This document shows, in pieces, positions 1-8,906 of a stretch of DNA of 64,000 nucleotides (its first letter is position 1; each line of letters opens with the position of its first letter). The position numbers were made by a program, and so were the translations under genes. Location: the NCBI GenBank assembly GCA_008933615.1, contig WBUR01000010.1, positions 31,793 to 95,792 of the forward strand, read 5' to 3'. Under the pieces are notes generated by a model. That model made no database searches and was not told the DNA's origin. It worked only from the letters and a program-made list of their open reading frames with translations. Source of the stretch: a bacterium (GTDB lineage Bacteria > CLD3 > SB21).

Positions 1-81
1 TTTTTTTTGCAGACCCCTTTGGTACTTTGGGTAGGGCTAAAGGGCGCTTTAGGTTATTTCAAATGGAAATAAGCAGATCTA

Positions 82-972
82 TCATTGCCACGTTGAATAA
101 ATACTGCCTCCCAGGTTTTCATCATCCGATCCGAAGATCACGCCTCCGCCCGGGCCCGGAACAAATTCTATGGCCTCAATTTTGTGATCATAGAACTGCA
201 TAATGCGGTACATAACGGGATTTTTACTAAAAAAGATTTTTTTGTTCCAAGCTCTGAAAACTCCTGCAACATAGAAGGCCGATTCAAATGGCCCGTTATT
301 GCCTAAATCCGATGAGGCCACGATGTATAGAATTCCCAAAGGGCCGACCTTTAAATCGGCAACATGGCGTACACCTTCGACTGGCCACGGAACCATCAGC
401 ATTTCGGAGCCTATTGATGAAAACGTATAATTTGAAGGATCGAATATACTCCAAAATAATTTTGCCGGTACCGATCCTTGCCCGCGGTGCGCCCATACGG
501 CAAGCACTTCCCCATTCATCCTTAGGAAAGAGAGCCCTTCATAATTACTTCCCTGATCTATTTCCGGTAAACTAAAAGTATGGACGACTTGAACTGTTTT
601 TGACAACGGATCAAAGATGATATGAAACAGTTTCCCGCCGCTTGCCATCACTACGAAAGCATTCTCCGTACCGGGAATTGCACTAATGGCTTCGGCATCA
701 ATGGGAGGATTATTGTCAGGCCAAACAATGCTTTCATAAATTGGGAGTTTCCCCGGTTCGTCCGTGATTATTGCCAGGCGGGGTTCACCCGGTTTCTTGG
801 CATCATGAACGGCGATATACTGAGTTTGTTTTCCAGCATGGCTTATCAAAGCTAATCCGCCAATTCCACACAGCATCGTACCTTTGACCAATTTCCATTC
901 CTGTCCCACTGCCGGATGTTGAGTCCCCGCTATCAATAGAGATGCAAAAAGAATTTGTCGCCATGAACCCAA
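82..972 (-). CDS. Exported protein of unknown function
   Basis: A 296-residue protein with a hydrophobic signal peptide (about residues 6-23, ending near AVGQ), so it is probably secreted or periplasmic. The rest is rich in alternating hydrophobic strands and Gly/Asp turns (for example VPGPGGGVIFGSDDENLGG near the C-terminus), which suggests a beta-propeller-like fold, but I recognise no family and no catalytic motif. The only start compatible with the signal peptide is TTG at 972. An AAGGA lies about 11 bases upstream, and an ATG nearby is in another frame. It lies 38 bp downstream of the aminotransferase gene on the same strand and may be co-transcribed with it. The protein call is firm; its function is unknown. 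Confidence 0.7.
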   Translation of the reverse strand: MGSWRQILFASLLIAGTQHPAVGQEWKLVKGTMLCGIGGLALISHAGKQTQYIAVHDAKKPGEPRLAIITDEPGKLPIYESIVWPDNNPPIDAEAISAIPGTENAFVVMASGGKLFHIIFDPLSKTVQVVHTFSLPEIDQGSNYEGLSFLRMNGEVLAVWAHRGQGSVPAKLFWSIFDPSNYTFSSIGSEMLMVPWPVEGVRHVADLKVGPLGILYIVASSDLGNNGPFESAFYVAGVFRAWNKKIFFSKNPVMYRIMQFYDHKIEAIEFVPGPGGGVIFGSDDENLGGSIYSTWQ

Positions 973-1010
973 TGTTTCATTTTCCTTTCTGTGTGTGCTT
1001 ATCAGGAGGC

Positions 1011-2156
1011 TTAATTGGATGTATTGAGGATATATTGCTGGATGGCTTGCAATCCGCTTCCGGGTTCGAATTCGAATTTCAAGTCGTTTAGCGTGTTTTC
1101 TATTCCTGCGATAACAGTTACCATATCAAAAATATCATAATAGCCTAAATGTGAAATTCGAAAGATTTTTCCTTTAAGATGATCCTGTCCGCTTGCCAGT
1201 GTTATACCGTACTTGCTGCGCATCGTTTTAAAAACCATATCGGCGTCCAGGCCGGATGGAACTTTTACAGCCGTGACGGAATTGGCGGGTTTTTCAGCAA
1301 ACACTTCCAATCCCAATGCCTTTACGGCTAAACGGCATGACTCGGCCATTTGCGAATGCCGTTTCCACACATTTTCAATACCCTCTTCCCGGATCAATCG
1401 CAGCGATTCACGTAATCCAATGATTAATGTTATGGCCGGCGTAAATGGCGTCGTAAACGAACTTAATTCTTTCTCTGCGCGTTTAAAATCAAAATAGAAC
1501 TTTGGCAGATCGGATGTCTCTCTCGCTTTCATCGCGCGTTCGCTTACCGCGCAAAAGCCAAGACCGGGCGGCAGCATCAGGCCTTTTTGCGAGCCTGTCG
1601 CGACCGTATCAAGGCCCCAATCATCGAATTTCAATTCCATGGCGCCGACCGATGTAACGCCGTCCACCATGACCAGGGCATCGGAGTTTTCATGCACAAC
1701 TTTTGAAATTTCTTTTACATCCGTGAATGCGCCGGTTGACGTCTCGCTGTGCGTCATGACCACGGCTTTGATCTTCGGGTTGGTTTTCAATCTTATTTTG
1801 ACATCATCCGCTGTTACAGATTTTCCCCATTCAACCTTCATAAGGTCTACGTGGACGCCGTATGCCTGAGGGATTTTCGTCCAGCGTTCGCCGAACTTTC
1901 CTCCTTCGATATTGATGACGGTATCGCCTTTGGATAAGCAGCTAACAAAGGCGGCTTCCATCGCGCCGGTTCCGGATGATGCGAAGGTTAAAACGGGACG
2001 GGATGTTTGATATAAATACTGCAGTCCTAAATTAACTTCCCGAAAAATCTCTTCAAAGTCTTTATTACGATGGTGAAGGATCGGCTGAGCCATTGCCTGC
2101 ATGACAGACTCAGGGACGGGCGTGGGGCCCGGGGTAAACAGTCGTTTCTTCATCAA
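1011..2156 (-). CDS. Class V aminotransferase (serine-pyruvate / alanine-glyoxylate type)
   Basis: A 381-residue PLP enzyme of the class V alanine-glyoxylate / serine-pyruvate aminotransferase family, usual length about 380. Visible signatures are the N-terminal LFTPGPTPVPESV, the phosphate-binding SSGTGAMEAA near residue 60, VDGVTSVGAMEL near 165 with the PLP-ring Asp, and the Schiff-base lysine in ATGSQKGLMLPPG (K191). Known members move the amino group of alanine or serine to glyoxylate or pyruvate, or act on purine-derived ureidoglycine (PucG). The substrate cannot be decided from sequence. Cytosolic. No pathway partners are adjacent; the upstream intergenic region carries a palindromic repeat. 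Confidence 0.88.
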   Translation of the reverse strand: MMKKRLFTPGPTPVPESVMQAMAQPILHHRNKDFEEIFREVNLGLQYLYQTSRPVLTFASSGTGAMEAAFVSCLSKGDTVINIEGGKFGERWTKIPQAYGVHVDLMKVEWGKSVTADDVKIRLKTNPKIKAVVMTHSETSTGAFTDVKEISKVVHENSDALVMVDGVTSVGAMELKFDDWGLDTVATGSQKGLMLPPGLGFCAVSERAMKARETSDLPKFYFDFKRAEKELSSFTTPFTPAITLIIGLRESLRLIREEGIENVWKRHSQMAESCRLAVKALGLEVFAEKPANSVTAVKVPSGLDADMVFKTMRSKYGITLASGQDHLKGKIFRISHLGYYDIFDMVTVIAGIENTLNDLKFEFEPGSGLQAIQQYILNTSN

Positions 2157-2440
2157 AAACTATGGATAGGATGTTTAAATTTTGAATGAAGCAATATATT
2201 TTTAATTCGATATAAATGAAAGTTTTTTTTTCAAAGATTTGATTTTATTTCGTAGGTGGGCGGGAGCATAAATCCTGCTTATCTGGTTTTCTCACAATTG
2301 ATAGAAACACTGTCAGCCTAAGCCCGTCGAAGGTTGATTTTATTGATAGTTTGTCATGCTTCGACAAGCTCTGCATGACTTTGTGAGCCAACCCGATAAG
2401 CAGGTTGAAAATTGTATTTTGACATCGCAGGGATTCTGTC
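2157..2440. other. Intergenic region with one palindromic repeat
   Basis: This 284-bp gap lies between the start of the aminotransferase gene and the end of the WYL regulator gene, both on the minus strand. About half of it is a repeat of the TGCTTATCGGGTTGGCTCACA family (2276-2402). The rest, 2160-2270, is AT-rich and presumably holds the aminotransferase promoter. I see no further gene. Confidence 0.6.
2276..2402. repeat. Palindromic repeat, family R1 copy 1
   Basis: Inverted terminal arms at 2276-2297 and 2381-2402 match in 19 of 22 positions. The right arm reads TTGTGAGCCAACCCGATAAG. The interior contains a second small hairpin around CATGCTTCGACAAGC (2357-2371). A second copy with almost the same arms lies at 5523-5674. 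The size (127 bp), intergenic position and lack of coding capacity fit a REP- or MITE-type element. Confidence 0.75.
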
Positions 2441-3283
2441 CTATCGTGAATATTTTTCAGTGATTGCTTTCGCCTTGTTCAAAACGTTCTCTACCAATTC
2501 TTTTGGTTCTAGAATTCGAACCGCGCTGCCCCAACCCATTATCCATGCGACAAACTCATTGGACAGTTTGACCTGCATGGTAACTTCAAATCCATCGTCG
2601 GTCTGTTTCACTTCTTGATTTTCCACCCAAAATTTTTCAGACATATATTGTTCCATTTCGTCCTGAAAGAGAAGGCGTACTTTAGTGATTGCGCCTCCGG
2701 TAAACGAGCCCCAGGAATATTTAAATAGTTCGCCGAGTGAAGGTACGTTTTTTATAGCTGAACGTTGGCCTGTAAACCGAAATGCATTGATGCGTTCGAG
2801 CGTAAACATTTTCGGAGTCTCGTGATGCATAGCGATGAGGTAATGGGTTTTACCTGCATTGTAAAACGTCACCGGCGTGACGGAGCGCCATTGGAGTCTG
2901 CCGTTTTTTGCAGCGCGGTATTCGATCTCCATGATAGTTTTTTCGCGGATCGCTTTAATGGTCTGTACAAAAAACGTCAATGTTTTTTTTTGAAATTTTT
3001 CAAAAACCAATGGGAGATTTTTTATCGTTTCATTATTGCCGAAGGCGAAATAGGCGGTAACCAACTGATTAACCTGTTCCTGCGTCAATTCAATTCGGTA
3101 GGAGTGTTTACGTGAATGGATCACGATTCCCATTTCACGAAGCGCCTTCATATCGCGACGTATGGACGTATCGCTGGTAAAAAAATGTTCCGCGAGCTCT
3201 ATTTCGGAATATTTATCGGGATGTTCGAATACGAATGCAACAATCTCGATCTGACGCTGGAGTTCGTCTATACTTTTGATCAT
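2441..3283 (-). CDS. WYL-domain transcriptional regulator
   Basis: A 280-residue regulator with an N-terminal winged helix-turn-helix of DeoR type (about residues 5-60; SDTSIRRDMKALREMGIVI looks like the recognition region) and a WYL domain at about residues 125-200 (VTPVTFYNAGKTHYLIAMHHE then FTLERI, typical of WYL strands). A WCX-like C-terminal segment follows (about 205-275). Members of this family bind DNA and sense ligands, often nucleic-acid or nucleotide signals, through the WYL domain. The target genes are not evident. It is a single gene, with a palindromic repeat directly upstream (3295-3437) and another downstream. Confidence 0.87.
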   Translation of the reverse strand: MIKSIDELQRQIEIVAFVFEHPDKYSEIELAEHFFTSDTSIRRDMKALREMGIVIHSRKHSYRIELTQEQVNQLVTAYFAFGNNETIKNLPLVFEKFQKKTLTFFVQTIKAIREKTIMEIEYRAAKNGRLQWRSVTPVTFYNAGKTHYLIAMHHETPKMFTLERINAFRFTGQRSAIKNVPSLGELFKYSWGSFTGGAITKVRLLFQDEMEQYMSEKFWVENQEVKQTDDGFEVTMQVKLSNEFVAWIMGWGSAVRILEPKELVENVLNKAKAITEKYSR

Positions 3284-3294
3284 AAGCTATAAAA

Positions 3295-3437
3295 TTTTAG
3301 CCACAGAGAACACAGAGTCATGTTTTTAAACTATCTGCTTCAAATAACAATTTTTTCAGTGGTCACATGGCGAAAAACATAAGTCCCTTAGTTCACTTAA
3401 ATATCTCTGCATTTTCTCTGTGGCCTCTGTGGCAAAA
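3295..3437. repeat. Palindromic repeat, family R2 copy 1
   Basis: The left arm 3295-3317 reads TTTTAGCCACAGAGAACACA and on; the right arm 3416-3437 reads CTCTGTGGCCTCTGTGGCAA and on. They form a near-perfect inverted pair. The 23-base left arm recurs exactly, reverse-complemented, at 7527-7549. Copies at 7455-7566 and 8770-8855 belong to the same CCACAGAG/CTCTGTGG-type family. Confidence 0.72.
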
Positions 3438-3441
3438 TGAT

Positions 3442-5484
3442 CTACCAAAGCGAAACACGAATTTTCTCATCCCGGTACATCGGTTCGCCGGGTTGAATAT
3501 TGAATGCCCTGTAAAACTCCGGTGTATTGGACATCGGTCCGATCACGCGAAATTGAACCGGCGAGTGCACGTCCGTCATGATCTGCGCGGCCAGCGACTC
3601 ATTGCGGTACTGCATCATCCAGGCATATGCAAATCCAAGAAAATACCGCTGATCGGCCGTTAATCCGTTTAATGTTTCGTTTGACTTGCCCTGAGCGGTT
3701 TTCTTAAACGCCGAGTATCCTAATTGGATGCCTCCCAGATCGGCTATGTTTTCACCAAGTGTAGCTTCACCCCGAACGTACAAACTGTCAAGCACTACGT
3801 AATTATTATATTGCTCGATCAGAAGTTTAGTGCGCGCTTCGAATTTCTCGCGGTCTTCTTTTGTCCACCAGTTATTCAGCCGCCCTGTTTCGTCATATTG
3901 ACTTCCCTGGTCGTCGAAACCGTGAATGATCTCGTGACCGAACGTGCTTCCGCCTATAATCCCGTAAAGTACCGCATCATCAGGTAATTTCTTGCCATAC
4001 CCCGGGACAATAATATTACAGCCCGGAACGACGATCTCATTTCCTGTGGGATCATAGTACGCGTTATACGTCTGGGGAAACATATTCCATTCATGGCGAT
4101 CAACCGGATTGCCGTATTTGCGAATCATATAGTTAAATGACCACTTATGCGCATTCATCACATTTTGCGCATACGAATCACGCGATACTTCGAGTTCAGA
4201 GTAATCCTTCCACTTATCGGGATAGCCGACTTTCATGACCAGGGTTTCTATTTTTTTGAGTGCCATTTGACGCGTAGGCTCGGTCATCCAATCTAGTCTC
4301 ATGATTCGTTCACGTGTTTCATCCCGAATATTATTTCCGATTTCGATCAATTTTTCTTTCGTTCCTTTCGGAAGATAATTGGCAACATATTCTTGTCCGA
4401 TCACTTCGCCAAGGGAACGGTTTGTTTTTTCTACAACGCGTTTCCAGCGCGGTTTAGGTTCCTGGATTCCGTAAATAGTTCTAGAGTAAAAATCGAAATC
4501 CTGATCGTCAAATCTTCTGCTGACGTACGCCGAGTAAGTGTTGATCAGATTCCAACGCAAATACGTTTTCCATTTATCGATACCTACCGCTTTCACATTA
4601 TCGTTGAGTGTCTTGAAAAATTCCGGCTGCCCGACAACGACTGTATCCAATTTCGTCACACCCATTTCTTTAAGCAGTATGTTCCAATCGATTGAAGGAG
4701 TAAGCTTGTTCAGTTCAGCGATGGTCATTTTGTTATAATTCTTATACGGATCGCGCAAGTCTTCGAGCTTACGGCTTGATTTGGCCAGCGCGGTTTCCAG
4801 TGTCACGATATCATTGCTGAGTTTGTCGGCCGAGGATAGATCGCCTAATTTCTGTAACATCTGAAACATCGCTTGCAGGTGTTTAAGGTATTCACTGCGG
4901 ATATTAGCGGTTCGCGCGTCCGTATTGAAATAATAATCACGATTGGGTAAGCCGAGACCGCCTTGATTCAGAAATATTGCATATTGGGCCGGAACTTTGT
5001 CGTCACGGTTTACATAGATACTGAACATCGCGCCGACCTGCAGTGTCTGTAAATGCGCGACCGTTCTTAGTAGTCCTGGAATGTCTGTAATGGCATCGAT
5101 CTTTTGAAATTCGGATTCAAGGGGTTTCAAATCCATTTGTTCAATCATAAGCGTATCCATGCCGCTGGAAAAAAAATCACCGATCTTTTGTTTGTTACTT
5201 CCTTTGGGTGCTGATGCTTTGGCGGAAGTTTCGCAGATTTCTTTTACGGCATCTTTCACGCCGTCCTGGATCGTGAGCCAAATTCCATTTGAAGATTCTG
5301 AAGAGGGGATCGGGTTATTTTTAATCCATCCTCCGTTGGCGTAATAAAAAAAGTTTTGACCGGGAGCTACTGTCGTATCACGATTTGCTACCAGCGGATC
5401 ATTTAAGTCTGCCTGTTTTACTGAAGGCCAGCATGCAATAAGAGTCATTGCGATCACTGCCAGCAGTGTGAAAATTCGATTCAT
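3442..5484 (-). CDS. M13-family zinc metallopeptidase (neprilysin/PepO type), lipoprotein
   Basis: A 680-residue M13 peptidase, the usual size for the family. The ATG at 5484 is preferred over an upstream in-frame TTG at 5502 because AAAGGAATAAGGAAC sits just before it. The signal peptide ends in a lipobox, LIAC, with Cys18 as the likely lipidated residue, so the enzyme is probably anchored in the periplasm or outer membrane. The zinc site is complete: HEIIH at about 517-521 and GENIAD at about 577-582. The substrate-binding NAYY motif is also present. Members cleave peptides of up to about 40 residues. The protein ends in VSLW rather than the common CxVW. It has no obvious operon partner. 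Confidence 0.93.
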   Translation of the reverse strand: MNRIFTLLAVIAMTLIACWPSVKQADLNDPLVANRDTTVAPGQNFFYYANGGWIKNNPIPSSESSNGIWLTIQDGVKDAVKEICETSAKASAPKGSNKQKIGDFFSSGMDTLMIEQMDLKPLESEFQKIDAITDIPGLLRTVAHLQTLQVGAMFSIYVNRDDKVPAQYAIFLNQGGLGLPNRDYYFNTDARTANIRSEYLKHLQAMFQMLQKLGDLSSADKLSNDIVTLETALAKSSRKLEDLRDPYKNYNKMTIAELNKLTPSIDWNILLKEMGVTKLDTVVVGQPEFFKTLNDNVKAVGIDKWKTYLRWNLINTYSAYVSRRFDDQDFDFYSRTIYGIQEPKPRWKRVVEKTNRSLGEVIGQEYVANYLPKGTKEKLIEIGNNIRDETRERIMRLDWMTEPTRQMALKKIETLVMKVGYPDKWKDYSELEVSRDSYAQNVMNAHKWSFNYMIRKYGNPVDRHEWNMFPQTYNAYYDPTGNEIVVPGCNIIVPGYGKKLPDDAVLYGIIGGSTFGHEIIHGFDDQGSQYDETGRLNNWWTKEDREKFEARTKLLIEQYNNYVVLDSLYVRGEATLGENIADLGGIQLGYSAFKKTAQGKSNETLNGLTADQRYFLGFAYAWMMQYRNESLAAQIMTDVHSPVQFRVIGPMSNTPEFYRAFNIQPGEPMYRDEKIRVSLW

Positions 5485-5836
5485 GTTCCTTATTCCTTTC
5501 AAGCGGTTATCTTAATTTTATTTGCTTATCGGGTTTGCTCACATACGTCATGGTGAGCCCTTCGGCGGGGCTCAGGACAAGCTTGTCGAACCATGACCAA
5601 GTTTAGTAAAATCAGTCTTCGACTTCACTCAGACTGAAGGGTTCTCTTCCATTTGTGAGCCAACCCGATAAGCACGTATTTTTATTTACGTGTAATTGAA
5701 CGCCAGCTGACCGGATCAAGTCACAGCGCGAATCATTATTACGCAAAAACTAATTAATTGTTTTGTTTCATTTTGATTGTACTTGGCGGCGATTAAATAA
5801 ATTATTCATACGTAAGCTGACCAACTTTGCGGACCT
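5485..5836. other. Intergenic region between the M13 peptidase and transglutaminase-like genes
   Basis: A 352-bp gap. It holds an R1 palindromic repeat (5523-5674) and an AT-rich stretch (5680-5830) without a supported reading frame. The M13 promoter should lie close to 5500-5520 or within the repeat. I see no RNA gene. Confidence 0.55.
5523..5674. repeat. Palindromic repeat, family R1 copy 2
   Basis: Terminal arms at 5523-5543 (TGCTTATCGGGTTTGCTCAC and on) and 5654-5674 match in 20 of 21 positions as an inverted pair. The interior contains CTTCGGCGGGGCTCAGGAC and CAAGCTTGTCGAACCATGA, a motif typical of dispersed intergenic repeats. The same arms occur at 2276-2402, while the interiors differ in length (152 against 127 bp). 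Confidence 0.78.
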
Positions 5837-6742
5837 TTATTTTCTGCGTTTTAGCCACTCTTTTTTATTTTCTACAATGGTTACGGAATCCTGAAAAATA
5901 ATAGAATAAGGATAACGGTGGGAAAAGCCTACTTTATGCAGAATGGGGTAGCGCATGTCGTCCGTTCCGGTCGGCTGGCAAAGGTAATATTTTTTTCCGT
6001 TGCTATCAGGATAGAAAAAATAGGTTCGTGTCCGGTCGAAATTAAAATCACCGTGTACACCGACCATCGTGTGGTCGAGACTGTCACGGTCTGTGGGAAA
6101 TACAAGCAGCGCATCAAGTCCTGCTGTGATCATCAGGGAATGCATAAGTATCGAAAGGTCGGCGCAATGCCCGCGTCCTTCAACCAGCGTTTCGATGGGC
6201 ATTTTAACATAATATTTTTTTTTGTCTTCATAGGGAATGCTGTTAACGAAGTTCAGTATTTTTTGAGCATTTGCATCATTGCGTACGGAGTCATTGGGTA
6301 CAATGCGCAAGCTGTCCAGAATAGTGTAGAGGAAATTCTCATGCGGCGTCGATGCGTCAATGAAACGCTGCAGTCCACTCTCCTGTTTTCGTCGCCGGTG
6401 TTCAAAATACTTATTTGCATTGAATGATAACTCGAGGTATTTCCCTTTTTGCTGGCCGTAAATATAATATTGGTGCGATATCTCTGCCGGATAAAATATA
6501 CCGCTTTCCGAAGGAATGACGAGATGATACCACTTATTTTCTTCCACAAGTAGCCGGTTATTTTCCTGGTACTTTGCTATGCTGTCCCGGGCGTATCTGA
6601 GGTTAAGTTCAAGGCTCATCACACGATCCTTCAGAGGAATCGTTTGATTTAAGTATTCGTAATACCAGGCAGAGCCTGCGGCGAGGCTTATTACCAATAT
6701 GCTTACTAGGACGCTAATTGTAATTTTTACGGATTTTGACAC
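5837..6742 (-). CDS. Membrane-anchored transglutaminase-like superfamily protein
   Basis: A 301-residue protein with one N-terminal membrane segment (about 7-27), a short coiled region (about 40-70) and an outer domain of the transglutaminase-like (papain-fold) superfamily. The likely catalytic Cys is C193 in EGRGHCADLS, with H224 in DSLDHTMVGVHG and an Asp in FYPDSNGK completing the triad. Many bacterial members are proteases or processing enzymes rather than cross-linking enzymes, and the substrate here is unknown. The topology puts the catalytic domain in the periplasm. Transcribed singly, divergent from ssb. Confidence 0.7.
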   Translation of the reverse strand: MSKSVKITISVLVSILVISLAAGSAWYYEYLNQTIPLKDRVMSLELNLRYARDSIAKYQENNRLLVEENKWYHLVIPSESGIFYPAEISHQYYIYGQQKGKYLELSFNANKYFEHRRRKQESGLQRFIDASTPHENFLYTILDSLRIVPNDSVRNDANAQKILNFVNSIPYEDKKKYYVKMPIETLVEGRGHCADLSILMHSLMITAGLDALLVFPTDRDSLDHTMVGVHGDFNFDRTRTYFFYPDSNGKKYYLCQPTGTDDMRYPILHKVGFSHRYPYSIIFQDSVTIVENKKEWLKRRK

Positions 6743-6993
6743 AATAAAATTTCTTTTGGTAAAATAAATATTTGCAGATTAAATATGTTCAAAGTTTCCT
6801 CACAGACATTTCAAGGCCTCAAACTTACCATATCCAGCCAAATAAATCAAATTTTTTTACAATAATGCATTTTCGGTCAAATTTTGAGCGAAAATCCGTC
6901 TTTAGTACTATTAAATTAAGTACGTGAACGATTGGAAAATGAACTTTGAAAATAAACTAACTTAATTAACCGTAACTAAAAAAGGAGGACATT

Positions 6994-7434
6994 ATGTCCA
7001 AAGGAACATTAAACAAAGCCGTATTGATCGGACGATTGGGGAAAGACCCTGACGTGCATTATACGAAAAGCGGAATACCGATCAGCTCGTTCAGTATCGC
7101 CACCAATAACGTCTACAAAGGTAAAGACGGGAACATGGTCGAGCAAACGGACTGGCACAAGGTGGTTACGTGGCGTAAGCTCGCGGAGATCAGCGGACAG
7201 TATCTGAAAAAGGGGTCTCTCGTATGCGTGGAGGGTCAGCTTAAAACCCGTTCGTGGGACGACAAAGACGGCGTCAAACGGTATATGACTGAGATCATAG
7301 CCGAAACGATGCAGATGCTTTCGTCTAAGAAAGGAACGGAACAGCAAGAATTGCTCACCCATGAGCAAGCGAATGACGAGCCCGTCGAAACAGACGAAGC
7401 AGAAACGCCGTCGAAAGACGATCTACCGTTCTAA
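6994..7434 (+). CDS. ssb: Single-stranded DNA-binding protein (first copy)
   Basis: A 146-residue SSB with an N-terminal OB fold (about residues 4-105; [50 protein letters not shown]) and an acidic C-terminal tail ending DDLPF, the tip that recruits repair and replication proteins. A strong AAAAGGAGG precedes the ATG. It sits just before recA and a second ssb at 8907. This copy is more divergent (the OB fold begins MSKGTLNKAVLIG and the linker lacks Gly/Ser), so it may be a specialised paralogue. CGTGAA at 6923-6928 recurs upstream of recA. Confidence 0.95.
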   Translation: MSKGTLNKAVLIGRLGKDPDVHYTKSGIPISSFSIATNNVYKGKDGNMVEQTDWHKVVTWRKLAEISGQYLKKGSLVCVEGQLKTRSWDDKDGVKRYMTEIIAETMQMLSSKKGTEQQELLTHEQANDEPVETDEAETPSKDDLPF

Positions 7435-7454
7435 AATATTCGTTGGTGTGTAAC

Positions 7455-7566
7455 AATGGCGCCCTGTAAAAAATAACTTTACTACACAGGACGCACAGGG
7501 AATACGGAAAAGGAATCTCTGTGAAACTCTGTGTTCTCTGTGGCTAAAAAATTACAGGGCGCCATT
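7455..7566. repeat. Palindromic repeat, family R2 copy 2, with a 15-bp perfect terminal inverted repeat
   Basis: AATGGCGCCCTGTAA at 7455-7469 is repeated as the exact inverse TTACAGGGCGCCATT at 7552-7566. The interior contains at 7527-7549 an exact reverse complement of the 23-base left arm of the repeat at 3295-3317. The element lies between ssb and recA and could also form a long hairpin in the transcript. Confidence 0.78.
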
Positions 7567-7686
7567 ATTTAAAAAAGTGAGGAAAGACTTTACGTGAATT
7601 ATGCTTGCAGAATAGTATTTGTTTTTATACTTTCACGAACCTTTCTACACTAAAATAGAAAATTTTTTTAATCAAGGAGCGCATAA

Positions 7687-8763
7687 ATGGCAGAAGAAGC
7701 AATTTTAATGGACAAAGATAAGAAAGCCTCGTTAGACCGGACTTTGCAGGAAATCGTCAAAGAATACGGCAAGGGCTCGATCATGAAATTAGGCGACCGC
7801 ACGTCAGTTGGCGTGGACGTTTATTCCACCGGGTCGATCTCGGTTGATGCGGCATTGGGCGTGGGAGGAATTCCGCGCGGCCGAATTACAGAGATCTACG
7901 GTCCGGAAGCCAGCGGTAAAACGACTTTGTCGCTGCATATCATTGCCGAAGCGCAAAAAACGGGCGGCATTGCGGCATTTATTGATGCAGAACACGCGTT
8001 AGATGCGATATACGCAAAGCGGATAGGCGTAGACACGGAGAATCTACTCATTTCACAGCCGGATAACGGCGAACAGGCTTTGGAGATCACGGAACGACTC
8101 GTTCGCAGTAATGCGGTGGATGTGATCGTGATCGATTCGGTCGCGGCGCTCGTTCCGAGAAGCGAAATAGACGGCGAAATGGGCGATGCCACTATGGGCG
8201 TTCAGGCGCGTCTGATGAGCCAGGCGATGCGTAAACTGACTGGCGTGGTGAGTAAGTCTAAAACGTGCGTCATATTCATCAACCAGGTTCGAGATAAAAT
8301 CGGTGTGATGTTTGGTAATCCGGAAACCACTACCGGCGGACGCGCACTGAAATTCTACACGTCGATTCGGGTTGATATCCGCCGAATTGGTCAGATCAAA
8401 GCCGGCGAGGCTATTGTTGGAAATCGAACTAAAGTGAAAATCGTCAAAAACAAACTCGCGCCTCCGTTCCGAGAAGCCGAAGTGGATCTCATGTATGGTA
8501 CCGGGATTTCCAAAGAAGGCGACCTCATCGATCTTGCATCGAATATGAACATCGTTCAGAAGAGCGGAACGTGGTATGCGTTTGGCGACGAAAAGATCGG
8601 GCAGGGACGCGAAAACGCGAAACAGTTTCTGATCGATAACCCGGAAACTTCCAAAAAGATCGAATTGAAGATCCGGCAGGAATTGGGTTTGATTCCCTCG
8701 GCGCCGCAGGAAAAGGAAACGCCGAAGCAAAGTCCAAGCAGTTCCGAGAAAAAAAGTAAGTAG
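7687..8763 (+). CDS. recA: Recombinase RecA
   Basis: A 358-residue RecA of full length. The Walker A motif GPEASGKTT is at residues 72-80, Walker B is [12 protein letters not shown], and loop L1 and L2 regions ([37 protein letters not shown]) are intact. The C-terminal tail is rich in Ser/Lys/Glu. RecA forms filaments on single-stranded DNA, drives strand exchange and triggers LexA self-cleavage. The RBS is AAGGAGCGC. Upstream, CGTGAA (7593-7598) and TTCACG (7632-7637) form an inverted pair that could be a damage-response operator, but I cannot match it to a known LexA box. It is flanked by ssb genes on both sides. Confidence 0.98.
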   Translation: MAEEAILMDKDKKASLDRTLQEIVKEYGKGSIMKLGDRTSVGVDVYSTGSISVDAALGVGGIPRGRITEIYGPEASGKTTLSLHIIAEAQKTGGIAAFIDAEHALDAIYAKRIGVDTENLLISQPDNGEQALEITERLVRSNAVDVIVIDSVAALVPRSEIDGEMGDATMGVQARLMSQAMRKLTGVVSKSKTCVIFINQVRDKIGVMFGNPETTTGGRALKFYTSIRVDIRRIGQIKAGEAIVGNRTKVKIVKNKLAPPFREAEVDLMYGTGISKEGDLIDLASNMNIVQKSGTWYAFGDEKIGQGRENAKQFLIDNPETSKKIELKIRQELGLIPSAPQEKETPKQSPSSSEKKSK

Positions 8764-8769
8764 CATTCA

Positions 8770-8855
8770 TGCCACTAAGACACTAAGGCACCAAGAGTCA
8801 ATATTGAAATTTATTTTTTCTTCGTGTTGTTTTGTGACTTTGTGTCTTTGTGGCA
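8770..8855. repeat. Palindromic repeat, family R2-like copy 3
   Basis: The left arm 8770-8794 (TGCCACTAAGACACTAAGGC and on) pairs with the right arm 8831-8855 (TTTGTGACTTTGTGTCTTTG and on) in about 21 of 25 positions. It lies between recA and the second ssb. The core CCAC(A/T)AAG relates it to the CCACAGAG repeats at 3295 and 7455, but it is the most divergent of the three. Confidence 0.6.
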
Positions 8856-8906
8856 ACAAAATACGTAATTGTAAAAACAAATAATCATTAAAAATCAGGT
8901 GAAAGT

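Noticed and set aside
8053..8766. Long open frame antisense to recA (237 codons)
   Set aside because: It mirrors the codon bias of recA on the other strand and has no RBS or family match. Same reason for the antisense frames at 5918-6427, 13271-13729 and 58320-58928.
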